Positions 54,116 to 61,236 of a DNA stretch of 64,000 bases are shown here, in pieces. Position 1 is the first letter of the stretch; each line of letters starts with the position of its first letter. The notes below the pieces were generated by a model. That model worked only from the letters and a program-made list of their open reading frames with translations. It did not search any database and was not told where the DNA came from. The stretch comes from Roseospira navarrensis (GTDB taxonomy: Bacteria > Pseudomonadota > Alphaproteobacteria > Rhodospirillales > Rhodospirillaceae). The stretch lies in NCBI RefSeq assembly GCF_009601025.1, contig NZ_WIVE01000001.1:1-64000 (forward strand), read 5' to 3'. Position numbers and translations under genes: made by a program.

Positions 54116-54529
54116 TCAGGGGCTCGCGGCCATCATCAGCGGCGGCGGCGGGGCCGGCATGCCGGCGAAGGCGCCGGGGCCGGTCCGGGGCACGCCCCAC
54201 ATCTTTTCGAGGTTGTAGAAGGCACGCACTTCCGGTCGGAAGAGGTGCACCACCACGTCGCCGGCGTCGATCAGCACCCAGTCGCACTGGGGCACGCCCT
54301 CGACGGCGGGGCGATAGCCCAGGTCCTTCAGGGCCTCGACCACGTGATCCGCCAGGGCGCCCACATGACGCGCCGACTGCCCGGAGGCGATGACCATGGC
54401 GTCGGCGAAGTCCGTCTTGCCCGCCAGATCGATGCGGACCAGATCCTCGGCCTTGTGATCGGCGAGGCTGGTTTCGACCGTGTCAACGAGACGCGTGGCG
54501 TCCGTCTGGTCGAAGGCTGCGGTAGATAT
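54116..54529 (-). CDS. rsfS: Ribosomal silencing factor RsfS, apparent ATA start codon
   Basis: 137 residues if started at the ATA at 54529-54527. RsfS binds protein uL14 and stops subunit joining in stationary phase. The conserved block AEDLVRIDLAGKTDFADAM VIASG and WVLIDAGDVVVHLF...YNLEKMWG are intact. The frame is open only back to a TGA at 54544-54542. Between that stop and the conserved block there is no ATG, GTG or TTG. AAAGGA lies seven bases before ATA, which would give (M)STAAFDQTDATRL, a natural RsfS beginning. The next ATG (54397) would delete 44 conserved residues. A variant or base error turning ATG to ATA is the main alternative. Confidence 0.8.
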   Translation of the reverse strand: MSTAAFDQTDATRLVDTVETSLADHKAEDLVRIDLAGKTDFADAMVIASGQSARHVGALADHVVEALKDLGYRPAVEGVPQCDWVLIDAGDVVVHLFRPEVRAFYNLEKMWGVPRTGPGAFAGMPAPPPPLMMAASP

Positions 54530-54552
54530 GACGTGTTCCTTTCATGAAATGC

Positions 54553-54576
54553 AGCGGCATCTGACGATGGCCGCCG
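54553..54576. repeat. Family B hairpin, degraded copy
   Basis: GCGGCATCTGACGATGGCCG keeps the loop of the family B hairpin with altered arms. It lies in the 66-bp gap between the nadD stop and the rsfS start. Confidence 0.45.
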
Positions 54577-54595
54577 GCAAAGGTTCGGATCCGGA

Positions 54596-55240
54596 TCAGG
54601 GTCCGCCGGGTCCCCCCGCCGGGTCGGCGCCTGCCCGGATCGCCGAGGCCGAGGCCGCATGCCGCCGGATGGGCAGAAACACCCACGACGGTGCGGCGTC
54701 GTCCGCCAAGCCCGCGGCGGCCCGGACGGGGCGGCGATGCGCCGCGTACCGGCGGGCGGCCCGGACATTGACGGTCCCAAAAGAATATCGCGGCCGGTCG
54801 AACACCGCAACCGGAACGGTTTCCATCAGCTCCACCCAGCCGCGCCAGCGATGGAACTGGGCCAGATTGTCCGCGCCCATCAGCCACACGAACCGCACCC
54901 GGGGAAACCGGGTCTGAAGCGCGCGCACCGTGTCCAGGGTGTAGCGGGTGCCCAGGGCGGACTCGATGCCGGTGGGCACCATGCGCGGATGCCGGGCGAC
55001 GGCCTCGGCGCGGGTCAGCCGCTCGTCCAGGGGCGCCATGGGCTGCCCGGTCTTCAGAGGATTGCCGGGCGAGACCAGCCACCAGACCTGATCCAGGCCC
55101 AGGCGGCGCAGCGCCTCCTGCCCGATGTGGCGGTGCCCCGCGTGCGCCGGGTTGAACGAGCCGCCCAGCAGACCGATGCGGACCCGGCGGCGGTCGCCAT
55201 AGGGGGGCGGGGACAGGAAACGCGGCACGGGACGCGGCAT
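54596..55240 (-). CDS. nadD: Nicotinate-nucleotide adenylyltransferase NadD
   Basis: 214 residues. Makes deamido-NAD from nicotinate mononucleotide and ATP. The nucleotidyltransferase H-x-G-H is in GLLGGSFNPAHAGHRHI (about 23-39), VSPGNPLK and FVWLMGADNLAQFHRW follow, and the last motif is SASAIRAG, a slightly diverged form of I-S-S/A-T-x-I-R. The ATG at 55240 adds about 20 residues before the domain. The gene follows the deacetylase gene by 17 bases. Confidence 0.93.
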   Translation of the reverse strand: MPRPVPRFLSPPPYGDRRRVRIGLLGGSFNPAHAGHRHIGQEALRRLGLDQVWWLVSPGNPLKTGQPMAPLDERLTRAEAVARHPRMVPTGIESALGTRYTLDTVRALQTRFPRVRFVWLMGADNLAQFHRWRGWVELMETVPVAVFDRPRYSFGTVNVRAARRYAAHRRPVRAAAGLADDAAPSWVFLPIRRHAASASAIRAGADPAGGPGGP

Positions 55241-55257
55241 GGCGGGGTCAGGCGCGG

Positions 55258-56778
55258 TCAGGCGTGGCGCGCGAAGCGCGGGATGGCGCTGGCCGGGACG
55301 AGGGCGAATCCGCGCTCCAGGACGGGGCCGAGCCATCCCGACACCGCCGCGATGGTGGCGTCGCGCGGATGGCCGATGGCGACCGCGTGGCCGTGGCGGG
55401 TGGCCTGCCGCTCCAGTTCGGCAAGCTGGCGCTCGGCGGCCGGGCGTCCCGGGTCGTGGTCGATGAACACGGCGCGCTCCAGGAACGGCACCCCGGCCGC
55501 TCCGGCCAGCCGGGGCGCGACCGAGGCGCCCGTTGTGCGGCTGTCCAGGAACAGCAGTTCGCGGCGGCGGGCCACGTCCATCACCACCCGCATGCCGGCG
55601 GCGTCGGCGGTGTAGCGCGAGCCCATGTGGTTGTTCAGGCCCACATAGCCCGTGAAGGCGGCAAGCGCTCGCTCCAGACGGCGGCGGTTCTCGGCCGCCG
55701 GCAGGTCCACCATCAGGGCGCCGGGTCCGGGGTCCACGGTCCGGCTGCCGGGCTGCATGGGCATGTGCAGCATCAGTTCGTGGCCGAAGGCCGCCCCGGC
55801 GAGGCTCTGCGCGGGCAGGTCGGGGGCGTAGGCCATGAACGACAGCGTCAGCGGGCCGGGCAGGGCGGCCACCCGGGCGGTGCGGGCGCGGTCCAGCCCC
55901 AGGTCGTCCATGACGATGGCGATCATGGGACGCTGGCCGGGGTGCGGCACATTGCGGGCATTGGCGAGCCACAGGGGCGCGCCGGGGGTAGCCGGCGCGC
56001 GCGGCGGTGGTGTTGCGGTCGCCGGGGCCGGGGCCGGGGCGGGTGCGGCCGCGGTCGGCGCCGACGGCGGCCGGTGCCCTTCCTCGGGCTTGTGCCCGGG
56101 CGTGGGCAGGGCGGCGGCCATCATCGCCGGTTCGGGATCGGGCATGGCGATGGGGTCCGGCGTCGGTGTCGGTGTCGGCGTCGGGTCCGGCTGCGGCGCC
56201 GGCTCGGGGGCGGGCGCGGCGGTCGTCGGCTTCGGCGGCGCGGTCGTGACGGCGGGGCGGACGGGCTTGGCGATGGCCGGCGCGGCCTCGGCCTCCGGCA
56301 TCGGGGGCAGGCTGGCCAGCACGCTGCGGTCGGGCACCGCCACGCGCGTGGGGGTGGTCGGGGCCGCCAGCACGTCGGGCGAGGCCCCTTCGGCCATGGG
56401 CATGTCGATGCGCACGGTGTCGGCCGGCGGGACGTCGGCCACCGTGATCGTCCCCGGCGGCGGACGCCGGGGCGGCGGCGCGGGCGGACTCGCCTGGGCC
56501 AGGGGCACCGACGCGGCCGGCGGTCCGACCCGCCACAGCAGGCCCAGCCCGAGGCCCAGGGCCAGTGTCACCGAGCCGCCCAGCACGATGCGGCGGCGGG
56601 CCGGGGCGGGGTCCTTGTGGGTGCCCAACACGGCGCGGGCGCCGCTGTTGCCGGAGACGGCCCAGCGCGGCGGCTGCTCCTGCGCGGCGCGGCCGAAGCG
56701 CGCGGACGGGCGCGGCGCGGACGCCCCGCGCCCCCGGCCGGATGCCCCGGGTCCGCTGCCCTTGCCGCGTGCCGCCAT
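55258..56778 (-). CDS. Divergent polysaccharide deacetylase (YibQ/DUF610) protein
   Basis: 506 residues. A basic Gly/Arg-rich N-terminus and one membrane helix (IVLGGSVTLALGLGLGLLW, about 65-83) anchor it; a long Pro/Ala linker (about 90-260) follows. The C-terminal domain (about 285-505) is the divergent deacetylase: IAIVMDDLGLD, HELMLHMPMQP, YVGLNNHMGSRYT and HAVAIGHPRDATI. It acts in the periplasm, perhaps on cell-wall sugars. In many relatives gpmI, an EnvC-type peptidase and ctpA lie between rlmH and this gene; here it directly precedes nadD. Confidence 0.87.
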   Translation of the reverse strand: MAARGKGSGPGASGRGRGASAPRPSARFGRAAQEQPPRWAVSGNSGARAVLGTHKDPAPARRRIVLGGSVTLALGLGLGLLWRVGPPAASVPLAQASPPAPPPRRPPPGTITVADVPPADTVRIDMPMAEGASPDVLAAPTTPTRVAVPDRSVLASLPPMPEAEAAPAIAKPVRPAVTTAPPKPTTAAPAPEPAPQPDPTPTPTPTPDPIAMPDPEPAMMAAALPTPGHKPEEGHRPPSAPTAAAPAPAPAPATATPPPRAPATPGAPLWLANARNVPHPGQRPMIAIVMDDLGLDRARTARVAALPGPLTLSFMAYAPDLPAQSLAGAAFGHELMLHMPMQPGSRTVDPGPGALMVDLPAAENRRRLERALAAFTGYVGLNNHMGSRYTADAAGMRVVMDVARRRELLFLDSRTTGASVAPRLAGAAGVPFLERAVFIDHDPGRPAAERQLAELERQATRHGHAVAIGHPRDATIAAVSGWLGPVLERGFALVPASAIPRFARHA

Positions 56779-56878
56779 ACGTGCCGTCCTTTCTCGTTCT
56801 GATCGGCGATGCGCCGCACTCCGTCGGCCGCACCGCCTTTCGGCACTCTATCACCGATGCCGGCGGGACAAAATACCA

Positions 56879-56911
56879 GAGCGGTCATCCTCCGTGTGAA
56901 GATGACCGCTC
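56879..56911 (-). terminator. Terminator of the bch-tspO unit
   Basis: Perfect 11-bp stem GAGCGGTCATC / GATGACCGCTC with an 11-base loop, 41 bases beyond the tspO stop. On the minus strand it is followed by TGGTATTTTG, a partial T-tract. It probably ends the transcript of the photosynthesis genes and shields the deacetylase gene. Confidence 0.65.
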
Positions 56912-56952
56912 AAGATATTGGGATGATGGCTTTTTGAGTCCAGGTCCCGCGA

Positions 56953-57492
56953 TCAGCCGCCCATCGCCACGCCGGGGAAGGGGGCATTCAGCCACACCAC
57001 GGCGGCATTCAGCGTGAAGGCGAACGTCACCCAGGCCATGTAGGGCGCCAGCAGCCACGCCGCCAGTCGGTTGCAGCGCGCGGTGATGACCACCAGCCAC
57101 AGCACCGAGGCCCAGAGGAACACGTTCTCGATCAGCGACCAGTCGGGCCGCTGCAGCACGAAGAACAGGTAGCTCCAGCCGATGTTGATGGCGGCCGAGA
57201 TCAGATGCACGGCCAGCAGCCACCGTTTGGCGCTGGCATGGCGCGGCCGCTGCCAGGCCAGCACGCCGGACGTGGCCGTGAACAGGTAGATCACGCTCCA
57301 GCCGATGGGAAAGGCCCAGTCCGGCGGCTTGAAGAAGGGCTGCTCCAGGGAGTCGTACCACGGCCCCAGGATCGTGAATTGATCGCCCGCGCCGCCGACC
57401 ACGCCGATGATCAGCAGGGCGACGACAATGGGTTTCCACACCGGCCCCGGCTGGGGCCGATGGTGGTCTGAATCCGCTGTATCGGTTGTCAT
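56953..57492 (-). CDS. tspO: TspO/MBR family tryptophan-rich sensory protein
   Basis: 179 residues, five membrane helices, rich in Trp. Family landmarks: WYDSLEQPFFKPPDWAFPIGWSVIYLF, then A-I-N-I-G-W-S-Y-L-F-F and a P-Y-M-A-W-V-T-F-A motif in helix 5. In Rhodobacter TspO (CrtK) sits in the outer membrane, binds tetrapyrroles and represses pigment genes in oxygen. Here it overlaps bchP by four bases, so it is made together with the enzyme finishing bacteriochlorophyll; in Rhodobacter it sits with carotenoid genes instead. Confidence 0.9.
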   Translation of the reverse strand: MTTDTADSDHHRPQPGPVWKPIVVALLIIGVVGGAGDQFTILGPWYDSLEQPFFKPPDWAFPIGWSVIYLFTATSGVLAWQRPRHASAKRWLLAVHLISAAINIGWSYLFFVLQRPDWSLIENVFLWASVLWLVVITARCNRLAAWLLAPYMAWVTFAFTLNAAVVWLNAPFPGVAMGG

Positions 57493-58688
57493 GTTGCCTT
57501 CACCAGTCCGAGCAGATGCGCCATGTCCTTGAGGAAGATGCGCACGTGTGCCATCGGGCTCGTCCGGACCAGAGCCTTGTTCATGTACGCTTCCCACGTC
57601 AGCCGCTGGACGTCGGGGTCCTCGCACATGGACACGAAGCGCTCGCGGCGCTTGTCGTTCTTGTACCAGAAATCCTGCATCACGCCGAGGATCCAGAACA
57701 CCCGGCCGTGCTCCTTCATGAAGCGCTTGCGGGCGTCGGCCAGATGCACGGCCTTGCCGGTGCGCAGCATGGCGTCCACCGCCTCGCCGGCCAGCCGGCC
57801 GCCGCACAGGGCGTAATAGATGCCCTCGCCCGAGGCCGGGGCGACCACGCCGGCGGCGTCGCCGGCCACCACCACGTCCTTACCGTTGTCCCACTTCTTC
57901 ATGGGCTTCAGGGGGATGGGCGCGCCCTCGTAGCGCAGGGTCTCCACCTTGTCGAGGCCGGCGCGGCGGCGCAGGTCGGCGGTCGCGGCGCGCAGGTCCA
58001 CGCCCTTTTTCTCGGTGCCCATGCCGATGCTGACCGTGTCCCCATGCGGGAAGATCCAGCCGTAGAAGTCGGGCGAGATGGTGCCGTCGTAATAGACGTC
58101 GCAGCGCTCCGGGTCATAGCCGGGCACGGTGCCGGGCTCGGGCGCCTTGACGATCTCGTGATAGGCGACGACGTAGGGCCGCTCCTTGCCGCCGGGGATC
58201 TCCGACTTGGCGATGGTGGAGCGCGCGCCGTCGGCCCCGATCACCGCGCGGGCGCGCAGGCGGACGGGCTCGGCGTCCGCGCCTTCGCCCTGCGGGTGGT
58301 AGACCACCACGGCGGTGCCGTCCGGATCCCGCTCGATGCGCTGGAAGGTGCCCACCCGGCGGTCGGCGCCGGACTCGGCGGCGCGCTCGCGAAGCCAGGG
58401 GTCGAAGTCCTTGCGGTCCACCATGCCGACGTAGCCGCTCAGGATCGGCATGTCGATCATGCGGGCCGTGGGCGAGACGATGCGCGCGCCCTTCACCTTG
58501 CAGACCAGCCGCGACTCGGGGATCGCGAAGTCCTTCATGGCGCGCGGGGGAATGGCGCCGCCACACGGCTTGATGCGGCTTTCCCGGTCCAGCAGGACCA
58601 CCGAGCGGCCCTTCAGCGCCAGGTCGTTGGCGGCGGTTGCGCCCGCCGGGCCGCCGCCAACCACCACAACGTCCACGGTTTCCACCAC
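57489..58688 (-). CDS. bchP: Geranylgeranyl reductase BchP
   Basis: 399 residues. Reduces the geranylgeranyl tail of bacteriochlorophyll (or the free diphosphate) to phytyl in three steps. FAD Rossmann motif VVVVGGGPAGATAANDLA at the N-terminus, followed by CGGAIPPRAMKDF, the D-G-A-R-S-T in GADGARSTIAK, and GDAAGVVAPASGEGIYYAL. The tail MNKALVRTSPMAHVRIFLKD is BchP-like. Follows the PucC-type gene by 84 bases. Confidence 0.93.
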   Translation of the reverse strand: MVETVDVVVVGGGPAGATAANDLALKGRSVVLLDRESRIKPCGGAIPPRAMKDFAIPESRLVCKVKGARIVSPTARMIDMPILSGYVGMVDRKDFDPWLRERAAESGADRRVGTFQRIERDPDGTAVVVYHPQGEGADAEPVRLRARAVIGADGARSTIAKSEIPGGKERPYVVAYHEIVKAPEPGTVPGYDPERCDVYYDGTISPDFYGWIFPHGDTVSIGMGTEKKGVDLRAATADLRRRAGLDKVETLRYEGAPIPLKPMKKWDNGKDVVVAGDAAGVVAPASGEGIYYALCGGRLAGEAVDAMLRTGKAVHLADARKRFMKEHGRVFWILGVMQDFWYKNDKRRERFVSMCEDPDVQRLTWEAYMNKALVRTSPMAHVRIFLKDMAHLLGLVKAT

Positions 58689-58772
58689 GACCAGTCCCCT
58701 TTCCCTTCACAGAGTGTTGCACGTCAAATGACTTGGTTCCGCAGGCCGCGCCCTCTCGGCGCCGCCCGGGTG

Positions 58773-60206
58773 TCAGGCTCCCAACTGGTTCTCCGCCACC
58801 GAGGCCAGGCCCGAGGCCGCGCGCGGCGCCTCCGCCGGGCGCGAGGTCCGCAGCGAGGTGGCCACGCCGCCGATGCGCGCGGCCAGCACGGCCGAGATCA
58901 GGAACAGCACGGCCTCGGCCAGGAACACGATGCCGTAGGCGTCGGCCTTGGCGTCCAGCACCAGATGCGAGGCGTCCGCGACCAGGGTGCCCACGAAGCT
59001 GCCGAGCGCGAACGCCACGGCCTGCGCGGCCCCCCACACGCCCATGCGGATGCCCTCGCGGTTGCTCTTGCCCGCGCCGGCGAGACCCATCATGGAACTG
59101 ATGGCGGCCACGGTGAACGCGCCGGTGGTGAAGCCCATCAGGATCACGTTGGCCCGGAACGGCCACCACTCGATGAACTGGCCCGACAGCGCCAGGCCGC
59201 CAAGCGCCAGCGCCGAGGCGATGCAGCCGCCGATGGTCCACAGCTTGAGCGCGGCCGGATGGCCGCCGCCCAGGCGTTTGCGGCTGGCGAGGAAGCCGAC
59301 CAGGATCATGCCGGCCAGCGCGCCGGAATGCTGCATGCCCGTCAGGCTGGTGGACTCGCCCACGGAAAACCCGAAGGCCGCGCCCGCGAAGGGCTCCAGG
59401 ATCAGGTCCTGCATGTTGTAGGCGAACATGGAGACGAACACGAACACGGCGAAGCGCCGCGCCTCGCCCTCGCGCCAGACATCGGCGAGGGTCTCCAGGA
59501 ACGCGGGTTTCCCGGTCGCGTCCGGCTGGGAGGCGCCTGACTCCGCCGGGGCCGGGGCCGGGGCCGGGGCGGGATCGCGGGGGCGCTCGACGCCCCAGAC
59601 GGCCAGCGCGGAGACCAGGAAGGCGGCGCCGCAGACGATGGCGGTGACCAGCACCAGCCGCGCGGGGTCGTAGGTTCCGGCCTCGCCCGTGTCGAGGAAC
59701 TGCCCCGCCGTGGCCGAGGCCACGATGAAGCCGACGAACATCATCAGCCAGACGATGGTGACCGCCGGGGCGCGGCGCGCCGGGGCGACCTGCTTGGCCA
59801 GCAGGGCGAGCAGGTTGGTGCCGCCCGCGCCCACGCCGATGCCGATCACGATATAGGACAGCACGGCGGCCGCGAGGCCGCCCTCCGGGTTCGTGCTCAT
59901 CCAGGCGGTGGCGGCGCCGGCCCCGGTGACGCCCAGCGCCAGCAGGCCCATGCCGCCGACGATCCAGGGGGTGCGGCGACCACCCACATCCGAGCCGTGG
60001 CCCCAGCGCGGCCGCAGGAACTGCAGCACCTCGCGCAGGGCGACCAGCGCGCCCGGGATCATGGCGGCCATGGCCAGTTCGACGACCATCACCCGGTTGA
60101 AGGTGGAGGTGGTCAGCACGACCATCGCGCCCAGGGCGGCCTGCACCAGACCCAGGCGCGCGATCGCCAGCCAGCTCAATCCGGGAGTGTCGCCGGGGCG
60201 ACTCAT
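58773..60206 (-). CDS. PucC-family (Bch2/ORF428-type) major facilitator carrier
   Basis: 477 residues, 12 predicted membrane helices. Starts LSWLAIARLGLVQAALGAMVVLTTSTFNRVMVVEL, the hallmark of the PucC/LhaA/Bch2 group, with SDVGGRRTPWI and NMQDLILEPFAGAAFG. A cytoplasmic Ala/Pro linker (A-P-A-P-A-P repeats, about 213-228) divides the halves. The group is thought to deliver bacteriochlorophyll to light-harvesting proteins. Position between bchG and bchP is that of ORF428 in Rhodobacter, which supports the Bch2 label. ATGA overlap with bchG. Confidence 0.9.
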   Translation of the reverse strand: MSRPGDTPGLSWLAIARLGLVQAALGAMVVLTTSTFNRVMVVELAMAAMIPGALVALREVLQFLRPRWGHGSDVGGRRTPWIVGGMGLLALGVTGAGAATAWMSTNPEGGLAAAVLSYIVIGIGVGAGGTNLLALLAKQVAPARRAPAVTIVWLMMFVGFIVASATAGQFLDTGEAGTYDPARLVLVTAIVCGAAFLVSALAVWGVERPRDPAPAPAPAPAESGASQPDATGKPAFLETLADVWREGEARRFAVFVFVSMFAYNMQDLILEPFAGAAFGFSVGESTSLTGMQHSGALAGMILVGFLASRKRLGGGHPAALKLWTIGGCIASALALGGLALSGQFIEWWPFRANVILMGFTTGAFTVAAISSMMGLAGAGKSNREGIRMGVWGAAQAVAFALGSFVGTLVADASHLVLDAKADAYGIVFLAEAVLFLISAVLAARIGGVATSLRTSRPAEAPRAASGLASVAENQLGA

Positions 60207-61120
60207 GACAGGCCGCCCGTGACCATGGGATCAAAGCGCAGCGCGAAGGCGCTGATCATCATGCCGGACACATAGAACGGCACGCCCAGGCCGCTGTACC
60301 AGCGGGCGTGCGCCACAGGGTCCTTCAGGAAACGGATCATCAGCAGGCCCTGCACCACCAGCAGACCGACCACGGCCAGCGCGTGCCAATGATGGCCCCA
60401 GCCCAGCAACAGGCCGATCACGACCACCTGCGGCACGGCCATGACCCAGCAGGCCACCTGCGCCGAACGCCGCGCGCCCAACTGCACGGGCAGGGTGCGC
60501 ACGCCCAGTTGGGTGTCGCCCTCGATGGCCTTGAAGTCGTTCAGCGTCATGATGCCGTGGGCGCCGGCGCCGTACAGCGCCGCCAGCACGATGATGGACC
60601 AGTGCGGCAGTCCGCCGGCCATGATGGCCGCGCCCGTGAACCAGGGCAGGCTTTCATAGCACAGGCCGACCGCGCCGTTGCCCCACCAGCCGTTCAGCTT
60701 CAGCCGGAACGGGGGCATGGAATAGGCCCAGGCCAGCGCCAGCCCGAAGAGCGCGGCATACAGCACCCACAGCCCCAGCGCCCAGGCCAGCAGCAGCGAC
60801 AGCCCGGTCATGATGAACGAGAGATACAGGCCCCAGTGCCCCGGAATGCGTCCGGAGGGGATGGGCCGATCCGGCTCGTTGATCGCGTCCACGTGGCGGT
60901 CGAACCAGTCGTTCACCACCTGACTGGTGCCGCAGACCATGGGGCCGGCCAGCAGGACGCCGCCCAGGATGACAAGCACGTGCGACAGAACGGGCTGACC
61001 CGACGACACGACGCCGCAGGTGAAGGCCCACATGGGTGCGAACCAGGTGACGGGATGCATCACCTCAAGGATCGCGGACGGCTGGATGCGTTGCATGGGC
61101 GGACAGTATGTTTGGGCCAT
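60203..61120 (-). CDS. bchG: Bacteriochlorophyll synthase BchG
   Basis: 305 residues, UbiA prenyltransferase superfamily, about eight membrane helices. Esterifies bacteriochlorophyllide a with geranylgeranyl diphosphate. Two Asp-rich motifs: N-D-W-F-D-R-H-V-D-A-I-N-E-P-D-R-P-I-P-S-G in the first half, and TLNDFKAIEGDTQLGVRTLP in the second. The N-terminus AILEVMHPVTWFAPMWAFTCG is BchG-specific. The ATG at 61120 is used; an ATG at 61096 is possible and would move the nearby inverted repeat out of the coding region. Confidence 0.93.
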   Translation of the reverse strand: MAQTYCPPMQRIQPSAILEVMHPVTWFAPMWAFTCGVVSSGQPVLSHVLVILGGVLLAGPMVCGTSQVVNDWFDRHVDAINEPDRPIPSGRIPGHWGLYLSFIMTGLSLLLAWALGLWVLYAALFGLALAWAYSMPPFRLKLNGWWGNGAVGLCYESLPWFTGAAIMAGGLPHWSIIVLAALYGAGAHGIMTLNDFKAIEGDTQLGVRTLPVQLGARRSAQVACWVMAVPQVVVIGLLLGWGHHWHALAVVGLLVVQGLLMIRFLKDPVAHARWYSGLGVPFYVSGMMISAFALRFDPMVTGGLS

Positions 61121-61138
61121 CGTTCCGTCAATCCAAAC
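61110..61138. promoter_or_regulatory. Inverted repeat at the bchG start
   Basis: GTTTGG (61110-61115), 17-bp spacer, CCAAAC (61133-61138), spanning the bchG start codon. It is not the TGT-N12-ACA site of PpsR/CrtJ, and none of that exact form was found in the 116-bp gap between ppsR and bchG. It could bind another regulator or be chance. Confidence 0.3.
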
Positions 61139-61236
61139 TGACAGTGGCGACTCGGGTCCGACACCCGGTCGCGGACCGTCGCGCCGGTCGGACCGACGCG
61201 ACTCGAAGGATCGCGTGCAACCGCGATCGGTTGCGC

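Noticed and set aside
54483-54545. ATG at 54545 as the rsfS start
   Set aside because: It is in another frame (M-K-G-T-R-H-I-Y...) and reaches a stop without entering the RsfS sequence; using it needs an unprovoked frameshift.
61097-61120. Shorter bchG starting at 61096
   Set aside because: No ribosome site is visible before it; the 61120 ATG is kept although it too has only a weak site.
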